Of a stretch of 64,000 bases of DNA, positions 1 to 8,239 are shown one piece after another (position 1 is the stretch's first letter; each line of letters begins with the position of its first letter). The notes below the pieces were generated by a model. It was not told the DNA's origin. It made no database searches and was given only the letters and a program-made list of their open reading frames with translations. The position numbers and the translations under genes are program-made. The stretch is from Streptomyces paradoxus (GTDB taxonomy: Bacteria; Actinomycetota; Actinomycetes; Streptomycetales; Streptomycetaceae): positions 248,001-312,000 of the forward strand of contig NZ_JACHGV010000005.1 of assembly GCF_014202475.1 (NCBI RefSeq), in the 5' to 3' direction.

Positions 1-200
1 CCACCTTCGCGATCCTGATGAGCCTCGAACCGGCCATCGCCGCGACGGCCGGCTTCCTCATCCTCGACCAGGCCCTCAGCGCCGCCGAGGCCGCCGCGAT
101 CGCCCTCGTCGTCGCGGCGAGCATGGGCGCGGTGCGCACCCAGGTGGGCGGCGGGCGCAAGAAGCGGGCTGCTCTGGAGAGCACTGGCATGGAGGGCTGA
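1..200 (+). CDS. EamA/RhtA-family transporter, C-terminal fragment
   Basis: The reading frame is already open at base 3, so the gene begins upstream of the window. What remains is about 65 residues: the last hydrophobic helices of an EamA (drug/metabolite transporter) protein, with the SLEPAIAA motif typical of the RhtA-like subgroup just before the last two membrane segments. A short basic tail (GGGRKKR) follows on the cytoplasmic side. Members export amino acids, homoserine or other small metabolites, but the substrate cannot be told from this end. The stop is TGA at 198-200. Confidence 0.85.
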   Translation, partial: TFAILMSLEPAIAATAGFLILDQALSAAEAAAIALVVAASMGAVRTQVGGGRKKRAALESTGMEG

Positions 201-271
201 GCGGCCCCGCGAGGGGAGCGGCCGCTCGTCGGCCCGGCCCGGTTGTCAGTGCCCGGTGCCACACTGCCCGC

Positions 272-874
272 ATGACCGCACCGGACCCGAAGGCCGACCT
301 CCTCCGCTACCTCCAGGACGCGCGTGACGCCCTGTTGTGGAAGCTCGAGGGGCTCTCCGAGTACGACATCCGCCGCCCCCTGACGCCGACCGGCACCAAT
401 CTGCTCGGGCTGGTCAAGCACACCGCCGGAGTGGAGCTGGGGTACTTCGGCGACACCTTCGGCCGGCCCTTCTTCGACGAGGACCCGCCGCCCTGGTGGT
501 ACACGCGGGACGCCGAGCCCAACGCCGACATGTGGGCCACCCCGGACGAGTCGCGCGAGGACATCACGGGCCTGTACCGCAGGGCGTGGGAGCACGCGGA
601 CGGCACGATCGCGGCGCTGCCGCTGGACGCGACCGGTCGCGTCCCCTGGTGGCCCGAGGAGCGGCGCGAGACCACCCTGCACCACATCATGGTGCGCGTG
701 ATCGCCGACACCAGCCGTCACGCCGGTCACGCCGACATCGTGCGCGAACTCATCGACGGCTCGGTCGGCCTGACCCCGGGCAAGGACAGCATGCCCCCGG
801 GCGACCGGGCCGGGTGGGAGGCCCATCGGCGCAGGCTGGAGGAGGCGGCGAGAGAAGCGGGCGCGGCCGGCTGA
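272..874 (+). CDS. DinB-family protein (DUF664)
   Basis: This 200-residue protein is a four-helix-bundle DinB/YfiT-type protein of the DUF664 group. The pattern LVKHTAGVE near residue 50 and the later HHIMVRVIADTSRHAGH block supply the three histidines that bind a divalent metal in this superfamily. Related actinobacterial proteins are often thiol (mycothiol)-dependent enzymes, but no reaction can be assigned here. No good ribosome-binding site precedes the ATG, so the mRNA may be leaderless. It stands alone, about 200 bp upstream of another DinB-like gene. Confidence 0.85.
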   Translation: MTAPDPKADLLRYLQDARDALLWKLEGLSEYDIRRPLTPTGTNLLGLVKHTAGVELGYFGDTFGRPFFDEDPPPWWYTRDAEPNADMWATPDESREDITGLYRRAWEHADGTIAALPLDATGRVPWWPEERRETTLHHIMVRVIADTSRHAGHADIVRELIDGSVGLTPGKDSMPPGDRAGWEAHRRRLEEAAREAGAAG

Positions 875-987
875 GCGCCGAGGCGCCGGGCGGGTGCACG
901 AGTGAGCCCTGGCGGGGCGCACAGTCCCGCCTGCCCCGCGACGCCCGGCGCGCTCCGCCGAGCTCTCCGCCAGCGCAACAATTCATG

Positions 988-999
988 CAAGCATGCTTG
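988..999. promoter_or_regulatory. 12-bp perfect palindrome, candidate operator
   Basis: CAAGCATGCTTG is perfectly self-complementary and lies about 80 bp before the start of the next gene, in an A/T-richer patch that looks like a promoter. The sequence shows the palindrome. That a repressor binds it is inference. Confidence 0.4.
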
Positions 1000-1077
1000 A
1001 TTGTTTCTGGGGCCGCTGCCATGCTCCTCAGCACGCCGCACCACCCAGCACACCGCCGTGCCCCGAGGGGAGCGCCC

Positions 1078-1872
1078 GTGCCCGATCCGACCTCCGTGAT
1101 CGACGATCTGCGCGAGGAGAGCGAGGAACTCGACCGTCTCGTGGCCGGGTTGTCCCCGCAGCGCTGGTCGCTCCCGACCCCCGCGCCCGGCTGGACCGTG
1201 GCCCACCAGATCGCCCACCTCGCCTGGACGGACCGCTCGGCCCTGCTCGCCGTCACGGACGCCGACGGCTTCCACGCGCTGGTCGAAAAGGCCCTGGCCG
1301 CGCCGGGATCCTTCGTCGACGAGGGCGCCGAGGAGGGGGCGGGAGGCCCGCCCGGCGAGCTGCTCGCCCGGTGGCGCGGCGGCCGCACGGCACTGGAGGA
1401 GGCCCTGCGGGCCGCCCCGCCCGGCGCGCGCTTCCCCTGGTACGGCCCGCCCATGTCGGCCGCCTCCATGGCGACGGCCCGTCTCATGGAGACCTGGGCC
1501 CACGGTCAGGACGTGGCCGACGCCCTGGGTGTGGTGCGCCCACCCACCGACCGGCTGCGGCATGTGGCCTGGCTCGGGGTGCGGACCCGGGACTTCGCCT
1601 ACGGCGTGCACGGCCTCACCCCGCCCGCCGACCCCTTCCGCGTCGAACTGCGCGCCCCCTCCGGCGACCTGTGGACGTACGGCCCCGAGGACGCCCCGCA
1701 GCGCGTCACCGGACCCGCCCTCGACTTCTGCCTCCTGGTCACCCAGCGCGCCCACCGCACCGGCCTCGCCCTGCGCGCCGACGGCCCCGACGCCGACCGC
1801 TGGCTCGGCATCGCGCAGGCCTTCGCGGGACCGCCCGGCCGCGGACGCCCGCCGAAGGAGGCCGGCTCGTGA
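1078..1872 (+). CDS. TIGR03084-family metal-binding protein (maleylpyruvate isomerase-like)
   Basis: The protein has 264 residues if translation starts at GTG 1078, which has GAGGGGAG about 6 nt upstream. It belongs to the mycothiol-dependent maleylpyruvate isomerase / DinB superfamily. The N-terminal part carries WTVAHQIAHLAWTD and the middle carries ETWAHGQDVADAL, the conserved histidines for metal binding. The C-terminal part is the alpha/beta SCP2-like domain. Its stop is 31 bp before the AtuA-family gene, so it may be the first gene of that operon. The TIGR03084 group is often found beside acyl-CoA metabolism genes; its substrate is unknown. Confidence 0.85.
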   Translation: MPDPTSVIDDLREESEELDRLVAGLSPQRWSLPTPAPGWTVAHQIAHLAWTDRSALLAVTDADGFHALVEKALAAPGSFVDEGAEEGAGGPPGELLARWRGGRTALEEALRAAPPGARFPWYGPPMSAASMATARLMETWAHGQDVADALGVVRPPTDRLRHVAWLGVRTRDFAYGVHGLTPPADPFRVELRAPSGDLWTYGPEDAPQRVTGPALDFCLLVTQRAHRTGLALRADGPDADRWLGIAQAFAGPPGRGRPPKEAGS

Positions 1873-1903
1873 CGCCCGAGCGCAGCGGCGAGGAGGCGGC
1901 CTC

Positions 1904-3574
1904 GTGACGACCCTCCGCATAGGCAACGCCTCCGGCTTCTACGGCGACCGCTTCGACGCGATGCGCGAGATGCTCACCGGCGGCGAACTCGACGTCCTCA
2001 CCGGCGACTACCTCGCCGAGCTGACCATGCTCATCCTCGGCCGGGACCGCCTCAAGGACCCGGCCGCCGGATACGCCCGCACGTTCCTGCGGCAGCTGGA
2101 GGACTGCCTGGGCCTCGCGCACGAGCGGGGTGTCAGGATCGTCACCAACGCGGGAGGGCTCAACCCCGCCGGACTCGCCGACGCCGTACGGCACTTGGCC
2201 GGCCGGCTGGGCATCCCCGTACGTGTCGCCCATGTGGCGGGCGACGACCTCACCGCCGCACACCGGGGCTCCCTCGCCGCCCACGCCTACCTCGGCGGCT
2301 TCGGCATCGCGCAGTGCCTGCGGGCGGGCGCCGACGTCGTCGTCACCGGGAGGGTGACGGACGCGGCCCTGGTCACCGGGCCCGCCGCCGCCCACTTCGG
2401 ATGGACGCCGCGCGACCACGACCGGCTCGCGGGCGCCGTCGTCGCCGGGCACGTACTGGAGTGCGGGGCGCAGGCCACCGGCGGCAACTACGCCTTCTTC
2501 CGGGACGGCGACGTCCGCCGCCCCGGCTTCCCGCTCGCCGAGCTGCACGAGGGCGGCGGCTGCGTCATCACCAAGCACCCCGGCACCGGCGGCTTCGTCG
2601 ACGTCGGCACGGTCACCGCGCAGCTGCTGTACGAGACGGCCGGTGCCCGGTACGCGGGACCGGACGTCACCGCCCGGCTCGACACCGTACGGCTGCGCCA
2701 GGACGGCCCCGACCGGGTGCGGATCGAAGGCGTGCGCGGGGAGGCACCGCCGCCCACCCTCAAGGTCGGGCTCAACCGGCTCGGCGGCTTCCGCAACGAG
2801 GTCGTCTTCGTGCTCACCGGCCTCGACGTCGAGGCCAAGGCCGCCCTGGTGCGGGACCAGATGGAACCCGCCCTCGCCAAGGTCGCCGACGTGCGCTGGG
2901 AACTCGCCCGCACCGACCGCGCCGACGCCCCGAGCGAGGAGACGGCGAGCGCGCTGCTGCGGCTCGTCGTGCGGGACCCCGACCAGGGGACCGTCGGGCG
3001 GGCGTTGAGCGGGGCGGCCGTGGAGCTGGCACTGGCCAGCTACCCCGGCTTCCACGTGCTGGCACCACCGGGGAAGGGCTCGCCCTATGGGGTCTTCGAG
3101 GATGTGTACGTCCCCCATGGGGCAGTCGACCATGTGGCGGTCCTCCATGACGGAACCCGGGTTCCGGTGCCGCCGCCCCACGACACCCTCGTACTCGACG
3201 ACGTCCCGGAGCCTCCGCTCCCCGAGCCGCTGTCACCCGGGCCGGTGACACGGGCGCCCCTCGGCCTGGTCGCGGGCGCCCGCAGCGGGGACAAGGGCGG
3301 CAACGCCAACGTCGGGGTGTGGGCCCGCACCGACGCCGCCTGGCGGTGGCTCGCGCACCAGCTGACCGTCGACCGGTTCCGGGAGCTGATCCCCGAGAGC
3401 CGCGAACTGACCGTCGTACGGCACGCGCTGCCGAACCTGCGCGCCCTCAACTTCGTCGTCGAGGGGATCCTCGGCGCCGGCGTCGCCGCGCAGCACCGCT
3501 TCGACCCGCAGGCCAAGGCCCTCGGCGAATGGCTGCGCTCACGCCACCTGGACATACCGGAGGCCCTCCTGTGA
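1904..3574 (+). CDS. AtuA-family acyclic terpene utilization protein (DUF1446)
   Basis: A 556-residue protein of the AtuA family, first found in the citronellol/geraniol (acyclic terpene) gene cluster of Pseudomonas. The large N-terminal DUF1446 domain is recognisable from TNAGGLNPAGLADAV, VTGRVTDAALV and GHVLECGAQATGGNY. The last ~105 residues form the separate AtuA-like ferredoxin-fold domain, with ARSGDKGGNANVGV. The exact reaction of AtuA is not established. The chosen start is GTG 1904 behind GGAGG. The gene overlaps the carboxylase beta gene by 4 nt (GTGA), so the two are translationally coupled. Confidence 0.9.
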   Translation: MTTLRIGNASGFYGDRFDAMREMLTGGELDVLTGDYLAELTMLILGRDRLKDPAAGYARTFLRQLEDCLGLAHERGVRIVTNAGGLNPAGLADAVRHLAGRLGIPVRVAHVAGDDLTAAHRGSLAAHAYLGGFGIAQCLRAGADVVVTGRVTDAALVTGPAAAHFGWTPRDHDRLAGAVVAGHVLECGAQATGGNYAFFRDGDVRRPGFPLAELHEGGGCVITKHPGTGGFVDVGTVTAQLLYETAGARYAGPDVTARLDTVRLRQDGPDRVRIEGVRGEAPPPTLKVGLNRLGGFRNEVVFVLTGLDVEAKAALVRDQMEPALAKVADVRWELARTDRADAPSEETASALLRLVVRDPDQGTVGRALSGAAVELALASYPGFHVLAPPGKGSPYGVFEDVYVPHGAVDHVAVLHDGTRVPVPPPHDTLVLDDVPEPPLPEPLSPGPVTRAPLGLVAGARSGDKGGNANVGVWARTDAAWRWLAHQLTVDRFRELIPESRELTVVRHALPNLRALNFVVEGILGAGVAAQHRFDPQAKALGEWLRSRHLDIPEALL

Positions 3575-5169
3575 CCGTCCTGACCTCCGTCCTGGACCCG
3601 AACGGCCCGGAGCACCGGGCCAACCGCGAGGCCATGCTCGCCAGACTCGCCGAGCTCGACGGCGAGCACGCCAAGGCCCTCGCGGGCGGCGGCGAGAAGT
3701 ACGTCGCACGGCACCGCAAGCGCGGCAAGCTCCTCGCCCGCGAGCGCATCGAGCTGCTCCTCGACCCCGACACACCGTTCCTGGAGCTGTCCCCGCTGGC
3801 CGCCTGGGGCAGTGAGTACACCGTCGGCGCGTCCCTCGTCACCGGCATCGGTGTCGTCGAGGGCGTGGAGTGCCTGATCACCGCCAACGACCCGACGGTG
3901 CGCGGCGGCGCGAGCAACCCCTGGTCGCTGAGGAAGGCCCTGCGCGCCAACGACATCGCCCTCGCCAACCGGCTGCCCTGCATCAGCCTGGTGGAGTCCG
4001 GCGGTGCCGATCTGCCGTCGCAGAAGGAGATCTTCATCCCCGGCGGCGCCATCTTCCGCGACCTCACCCGGCTGTCCGCCGCCGGCATCCCGACCGTCGC
4101 GGTCGTCTTCGGCAACTCCACGGCCGGCGGCGCCTACATCCCCGGCATGTCCGACCACGTGATCATGGTCAAGGAGCGGGCGAAGGTGTTCCTCGGCGGT
4201 CCGCCGCTGGTGAAGATGGCGACCGGTGAGGAGAGCGACGACGAGTCCCTGGGCGGCGCCGAGATGCACGCGCGCGTATCGGGCCTCGCCGACCACTTCG
4301 CCGTCGACGAGCAGGACGCGCTCCGGCAGGCCCGGCGCGTGGTCGCCCGCCTCAACCACCGCAAGGCGTACGGGGACCCGGGCGCCGCCGAGCCGCCCAA
4401 GTACGACGCGGAGGAGCTGCTGGGCATCGTCCCCGGCGACCTGAAGAGCCCCTTCGACCCGCGCGAGGTCATCGCCCGCATCGTCGACGCCTCCGACTTC
4501 GACGAGTTCAAGCCGCTGTACGGGACGAGCCTGACGACCGGCTGGGCCACCCTCCACGGCTATCCCGTGGGGGTGCTGGCGAACGCCCGGGGCGTGCTCT
4601 TCAGCGAGGAGTCCCAGAAGGCCGCGCAGTTCATCCAGCTCGCCAACCAGCGCGACATCCCGCTGCTGTTCCTGCACAACACCACCGGCTACATGGTCGG
4701 CAAGGAGTACGAGCAGGGCGGCATCATCAAGCACGGCGCGATGATGATCAACGCCGTGAGCAACTCGAAGGTCCCGCACCTGTCCGTCCTGATGGGCGCC
4801 TCCTACGGCGCCGGGCACTACGGCATGTGCGGCCGTGCCTACGACCCCCGCTTCCTCTTCGCCTGGCCCAGCGCCAAGTCGGCCGTCATGGGCCCCCAGC
4901 AGCTCGCGGGCGTGCTGTCGATCGTCGCCCGCCAGTCCGCCGCCGCCAAGGGGCAGCCCTACGACGAGGAGGCGGACGCGGCGCTGCGCGCCATGGTCGA
5001 GCAGCAGATCGAGTCCGAGTCGCTGCCGATGTTCCTGTCGGGGCGGCTCTACGACGACGGCGTCATCGACCCGCGAGACACCCGCACCGTCCTCGGCCTG
5101 TGCCTGTCCGCGATCCACACCGCCCCCTTCGAGGGCGCGCGCGGCGGCTTCGGCGTCTTCCGGATGTGA
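3571..5169 (+). CDS. Acyl-CoA carboxylase beta subunit (carboxyltransferase)
   Basis: A 532-residue carboxyltransferase of the methylcrotonyl-CoA/geranyl-CoA carboxylase type. It should transfer CO2 from carboxybiotin to an enoyl-CoA. The N-terminal half has the acyl-CoA-binding crotonase fold with GNSTAGGAYIPGMSD; the C-terminal half has NTTGYMVGKEYE and GASYGAGHYGMCGRAY. These match the MccB/AtuC class rather than propionyl-CoA carboxylase. GTG 3571 overlaps the AtuA stop. The biotin-carrying alpha subunit follows after 10 bp, so the two form one enzyme. Methylcrotonyl-CoA or a related branched enoyl-CoA is the likely substrate. Confidence 0.93.
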   Translation: MTVLTSVLDPNGPEHRANREAMLARLAELDGEHAKALAGGGEKYVARHRKRGKLLARERIELLLDPDTPFLELSPLAAWGSEYTVGASLVTGIGVVEGVECLITANDPTVRGGASNPWSLRKALRANDIALANRLPCISLVESGGADLPSQKEIFIPGGAIFRDLTRLSAAGIPTVAVVFGNSTAGGAYIPGMSDHVIMVKERAKVFLGGPPLVKMATGEESDDESLGGAEMHARVSGLADHFAVDEQDALRQARRVVARLNHRKAYGDPGAAEPPKYDAEELLGIVPGDLKSPFDPREVIARIVDASDFDEFKPLYGTSLTTGWATLHGYPVGVLANARGVLFSEESQKAAQFIQLANQRDIPLLFLHNTTGYMVGKEYEQGGIIKHGAMMINAVSNSKVPHLSVLMGASYGAGHYGMCGRAYDPRFLFAWPSAKSAVMGPQQLAGVLSIVARQSAAAKGQPYDEEADAALRAMVEQQIESESLPMFLSGRLYDDGVIDPRDTRTVLGLCLSAIHTAPFEGARGGFGVFRM

Positions 5170-5179
5170 GGAACCTTCA

Positions 5180-7021
5180 GTGATCACTTCTGTGCTGGTC
5201 GCCAACCGGGGCGAGATCGCCTGTCGCGTCTTCCGCACCTGCCGCGACCTGGGCATCCGCACCGTCGCCGTGCACTCGGACGCCGACGCGAACGCCCTCC
5301 ACACGCGGATGGCGGACGTGAGCGTACGACTCCCGGGGGAGACGCCCGCCGACACCTATCTGCGCGGCGACCTTGTCGTGAAGGCCGCCCTCGCCGCCGG
5401 GGCGGACGCCGTGCACCCCGGCTACGGCTTCCTCTCCGAGAACGCCGGCTTCGCCCGGGCCGTCGAGGACGCCGGCCTGGTCTGGATCGGCCCGCCCCCG
5501 TCCGCGATCGAGGCGATGGCGTCCAAGACCCGCGCCAAGCAGCTCATGGGCATCGAGCCCCTCACCGACGTCACCGAGGCGGACCTGCCGGTGCTGGTCA
5601 AGGCGGCGGCGGGCGGCGGCGGCCGTGGCATGCGCGTCGTACGCCACCTGGCCGGCCTGGAGGCCGAGTTGGCCGCCGCCCGTGCCGAAGCGGCGAGTGC
5701 CTTCGGCGACGGCGAGGTCTTCGTCGAGCCGTACGTGGAGAACGGCCGCCACGTCGAGGTGCAGATCCTCGCCGACACCCACGGCACGGTCCGGCCGCTC
5801 GGCACCCGCGACTGCTCCCTCCAGCGCCGCCACCAGAAGGTGATCGAGGAGGCCCCGGCCCCCGGCCTGCCCGCCGAACTCGACGAGGAGGTCCGCGCCC
5901 TCGCCGTACGGGCCGCCCGGGCCGTCGACTACGTGGGCGCCGGAACGGTCGAGTTCCTCGTCGCCGACGGCAGGGCGCACTTCCTGGAGATGAACACCCG
6001 CCTCCAGGTCGAACACCCTGTCACGGAGGCCGTCTTCGGCATCGACCTGGTGGCGGAGCAGATCCGCGTCGCCGAGGGCCACCCCCTCGGAACCGACCCG
6101 GCCCCCGCGCGCGGCCACGCCGTGGAGGCCCGCCTGTACGCCGAGGACCCCGCCCGCGACTGGTCCCCGCAGACCGGCACCCTGCACCGCCTGTCCGTCC
6201 CCGGGCCCGTCCGCCTGGACACCGGATACACGGACGGCGACGAGATCGGCGTCCACTACGACCCCATGATCGCCAAGGTCGTGGCCCACGCCCCGACCCG
6301 CGCGGAAGCCGTCCGCACACTCGCCTCCGCCCTGGAACGCGCCGAGATCCACGGCCCCGCCACCAACCGCGACCTCCTGGTCCGCTCCCTGCGCCACCCC
6401 GAGTTCACCGCGGCCCGCATGGACACCGGCTTCTACGACCGGCACCTGCCGGACCTGACCGAGCCGCACCCCTACCCGCACGCCCCCCTGGCCGCCGCCC
6501 TCGCCGACGCCCACGGCCGTTCCCGCTTCGGCGGCTGGCGCAACGTCCCCTCACAGCCGCAGACCAAGCGGTACCTGATGGCGGGCGAGGAACACGAGGC
6601 CCGCTACCGGCACACCCGGAACGGCCTGGAGGCGGACGGGGTGCGGGTGGTGCACGCCGACGCCCGTCTTGTGATCCTCGAAGTGGACGGGGTGGAGCGG
6701 AAGTACGAGGTCACCCGCTACGGCGAGCAGGTCTACGTCAACACCACCGCCCTGACCGCCCTGCCCCGCTTCCCCGACCCCACCACCGACCACGCCCCGG
6801 GCTCCCTCCTGGCGCCGATGCCGGGCACCGTCGTCCGAGTCGCCGACGGCCTCATGGCGGGAACACCCGTGACGGCGGGTGAGCCCCTGCTCTGGCTGGA
6901 GGCGATGAAGATGCAGCACAAGATCACGGCCCCGGTGACGGGAACACTGACCTCGCTGCCGGTCACCCCCGGTCAGCAAGTGGAGCCGGGCATGCTGCTG
7001 GCGGTCGTGCAGGAGGCCTGA
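5180..7021 (+). CDS. Acyl-CoA carboxylase alpha subunit (biotin carboxylase + BCCP)
   Basis: A 613-residue fused biotin carboxylase and biotin carrier protein. The biotin carboxylase part starts with VLVANRGEIACRVFRT, has the ATP-grasp loop AAGGGGRGMRVV near residue 145 and EMNTRLQVEHPVTE near 270. The carrier domain at the C-terminus has EAMKMQ, whose lysine is biotinylated. It is somewhat shorter than the ~650-670 residues common for this class because the segment around the ATP-lid is compact. The start is GTG 5180, with GAGGAA upstream. It pairs with the beta subunit just before it. The next gene starts 57 bp later, across a repeat copy. Confidence 0.93.
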   Translation: MITSVLVANRGEIACRVFRTCRDLGIRTVAVHSDADANALHTRMADVSVRLPGETPADTYLRGDLVVKAALAAGADAVHPGYGFLSENAGFARAVEDAGLVWIGPPPSAIEAMASKTRAKQLMGIEPLTDVTEADLPVLVKAAAGGGGRGMRVVRHLAGLEAELAAARAEAASAFGDGEVFVEPYVENGRHVEVQILADTHGTVRPLGTRDCSLQRRHQKVIEEAPAPGLPAELDEEVRALAVRAARAVDYVGAGTVEFLVADGRAHFLEMNTRLQVEHPVTEAVFGIDLVAEQIRVAEGHPLGTDPAPARGHAVEARLYAEDPARDWSPQTGTLHRLSVPGPVRLDTGYTDGDEIGVHYDPMIAKVVAHAPTRAEAVRTLASALERAEIHGPATNRDLLVRSLRHPEFTAARMDTGFYDRHLPDLTEPHPYPHAPLAAALADAHGRSRFGGWRNVPSQPQTKRYLMAGEEHEARYRHTRNGLEADGVRVVHADARLVILEVDGVERKYEVTRYGEQVYVNTTALTALPRFPDPTTDHAPGSLLAPMPGTVVRVADGLMAGTPVTAGEPLLWLEAMKMQHKITAPVTGTLTSLPVTPGQQVEPGMLLAVVQEA

Positions 7022-7063
7022 AGGGGCGCGGGGAACCGCGCGACAAGCCACATCCGGCCCGCA
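7022..7063 (+). repeat. Dispersed intergenic repeat, copy 1
   Basis: This fills most of the gap between the carboxylase alpha gene and the acyl-CoA dehydrogenase. It matches the 20-base core GGGGCGCGGGGAACTGCGCG with one change (AACC for AACT), followed by the usual ACAAGCCACA and a CCCGCACC tail. Three more copies occur in this window. Confidence 0.75.
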
Positions 7064-7078
7064 CCGAAAGGACTCCTC

Positions 7079-8200
7079 ATGGACACCGAAGACCACAAGG
7101 CGCTCCGGGAAGCCGTCACCGCCCTCGGCAAACGCCACGGCCCCGGCAGCGACCCCATCCAACTCTGGTCCGAAGCCGGGAAACTCGGCTACCTCGGAGT
7201 CAACCTCCCCGAGGAGTACGGAGGAGGTGGCGGCGGCATCTCCGAACTCTCCATCGTCCTCGAAGAACTCGGCGCAGCCGGCTGCCCCCTCCTCATGCTG
7301 GTCGTCTCACCGGCGATCTGCGGCACCGTGATAGCCCGCTTCGGCACAGACGCCCAAAAACAACAGTGGCTCCCCGGCCTGGCCGACGGCACCCGCCTCA
7401 TGGCCTTCGGCATCACCGAACCCGACGCCGGCTCCAACAGCCACCGCATCACCACCACGGCACGCAAAGACGGCACCGACTGGCTCCTCACCGGCCGCAA
7501 GGTCTTCATCTCCGGCGTGGACATCGCGGACGCGACCCTCATCGTCGGCCGCACCGAAGACGCCCGCACCGGCCGCCTCAAGCCCTGCCTCTTCATCGTC
7601 CCGCGCGACACCCCCGGCTTCGCCCGCCGCCCCATCGACATGGAACTGAACGCCGCGGAGAAGCAGTTCGAGCTGACGCTCGACGACGTACGGCTGCCCG
7701 CCGACGCCCTGGTCGGAGACGAGGACGCAGGCCTGCTCCAGCTCTTCGCCGGCCTCAACCCCGAACGCATCATGACGGCCGCCTTCGCGATCGGCATGGG
7801 CCGCCACGCCCTCGCGAAGGCCATCGAGTACGCCCGCGACCGGACCGTCTGGAACACCCCCATCGGCGCCCACCAGGCCATCGCCCACCCCCTGGCCCAG
7901 GCGCACATCGACCTCGAACTCGCCCGCCTGATGATGCAGAAGGCCGCCCACCTCTACGACACCGGCGACGACATGGGCGCCGGAGAGGCCGCCAACATGG
8001 CCAAGTACGCCGCCGGAGAGGCCTGCGTGAAGGCCGTCGACCAGGCCGTGCACACCCTCGGCGGCAACGGCCTCACCCGCGAGTACGGCCTCGCCCGGCT
8101 GATAACGGCCGCGCGCGTGGCTCGTATTGCCCCGGTGAGCCGGGAGATGATTCTCAACTACGTCTCCCACCAGACCCTGGGCCTGCCCAAGTCGTACTGA
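7079..8200 (+). CDS. Acyl-CoA dehydrogenase
   Basis: A 373-residue FAD-dependent acyl-CoA dehydrogenase. The N-terminal helical part has LPEEYGGGGGG, the middle beta domain has FGITEPDAGSNSHRI, which shapes the flavin site, and the C-terminal helical domain has TLGGNGLTREYGLARL. It would form the alpha,beta-unsaturated acyl-CoA that the upstream carboxylase could then use, as isovaleryl- or citronellyl-CoA dehydrogenase does. An AAGGA site precedes ATG 7079. It is co-directional with its neighbours and part of the same catabolic operon. Confidence 0.9.
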   Translation: MDTEDHKALREAVTALGKRHGPGSDPIQLWSEAGKLGYLGVNLPEEYGGGGGGISELSIVLEELGAAGCPLLMLVVSPAICGTVIARFGTDAQKQQWLPGLADGTRLMAFGITEPDAGSNSHRITTTARKDGTDWLLTGRKVFISGVDIADATLIVGRTEDARTGRLKPCLFIVPRDTPGFARRPIDMELNAAEKQFELTLDDVRLPADALVGDEDAGLLQLFAGLNPERIMTAAFAIGMGRHALAKAIEYARDRTVWNTPIGAHQAIAHPLAQAHIDLELARLMMQKAAHLYDTGDDMGAGEAANMAKYAAGEACVKAVDQAVHTLGGNGLTREYGLARLITAARVARIAPVSREMILNYVSHQTLGLPKSY

Positions 8201-8239
8201 GGACCCTGAGACGGCCCGCGCCGCGAGGAGGAACCCGCC

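Noticed and set aside
3085..5355. A 756-codon open frame antisense to the carboxylase genes.
   Set aside because: It is the shadow of GC-rich codons; the product is low-complexity Arg/Gly/Val-rich and the sense genes are certain.
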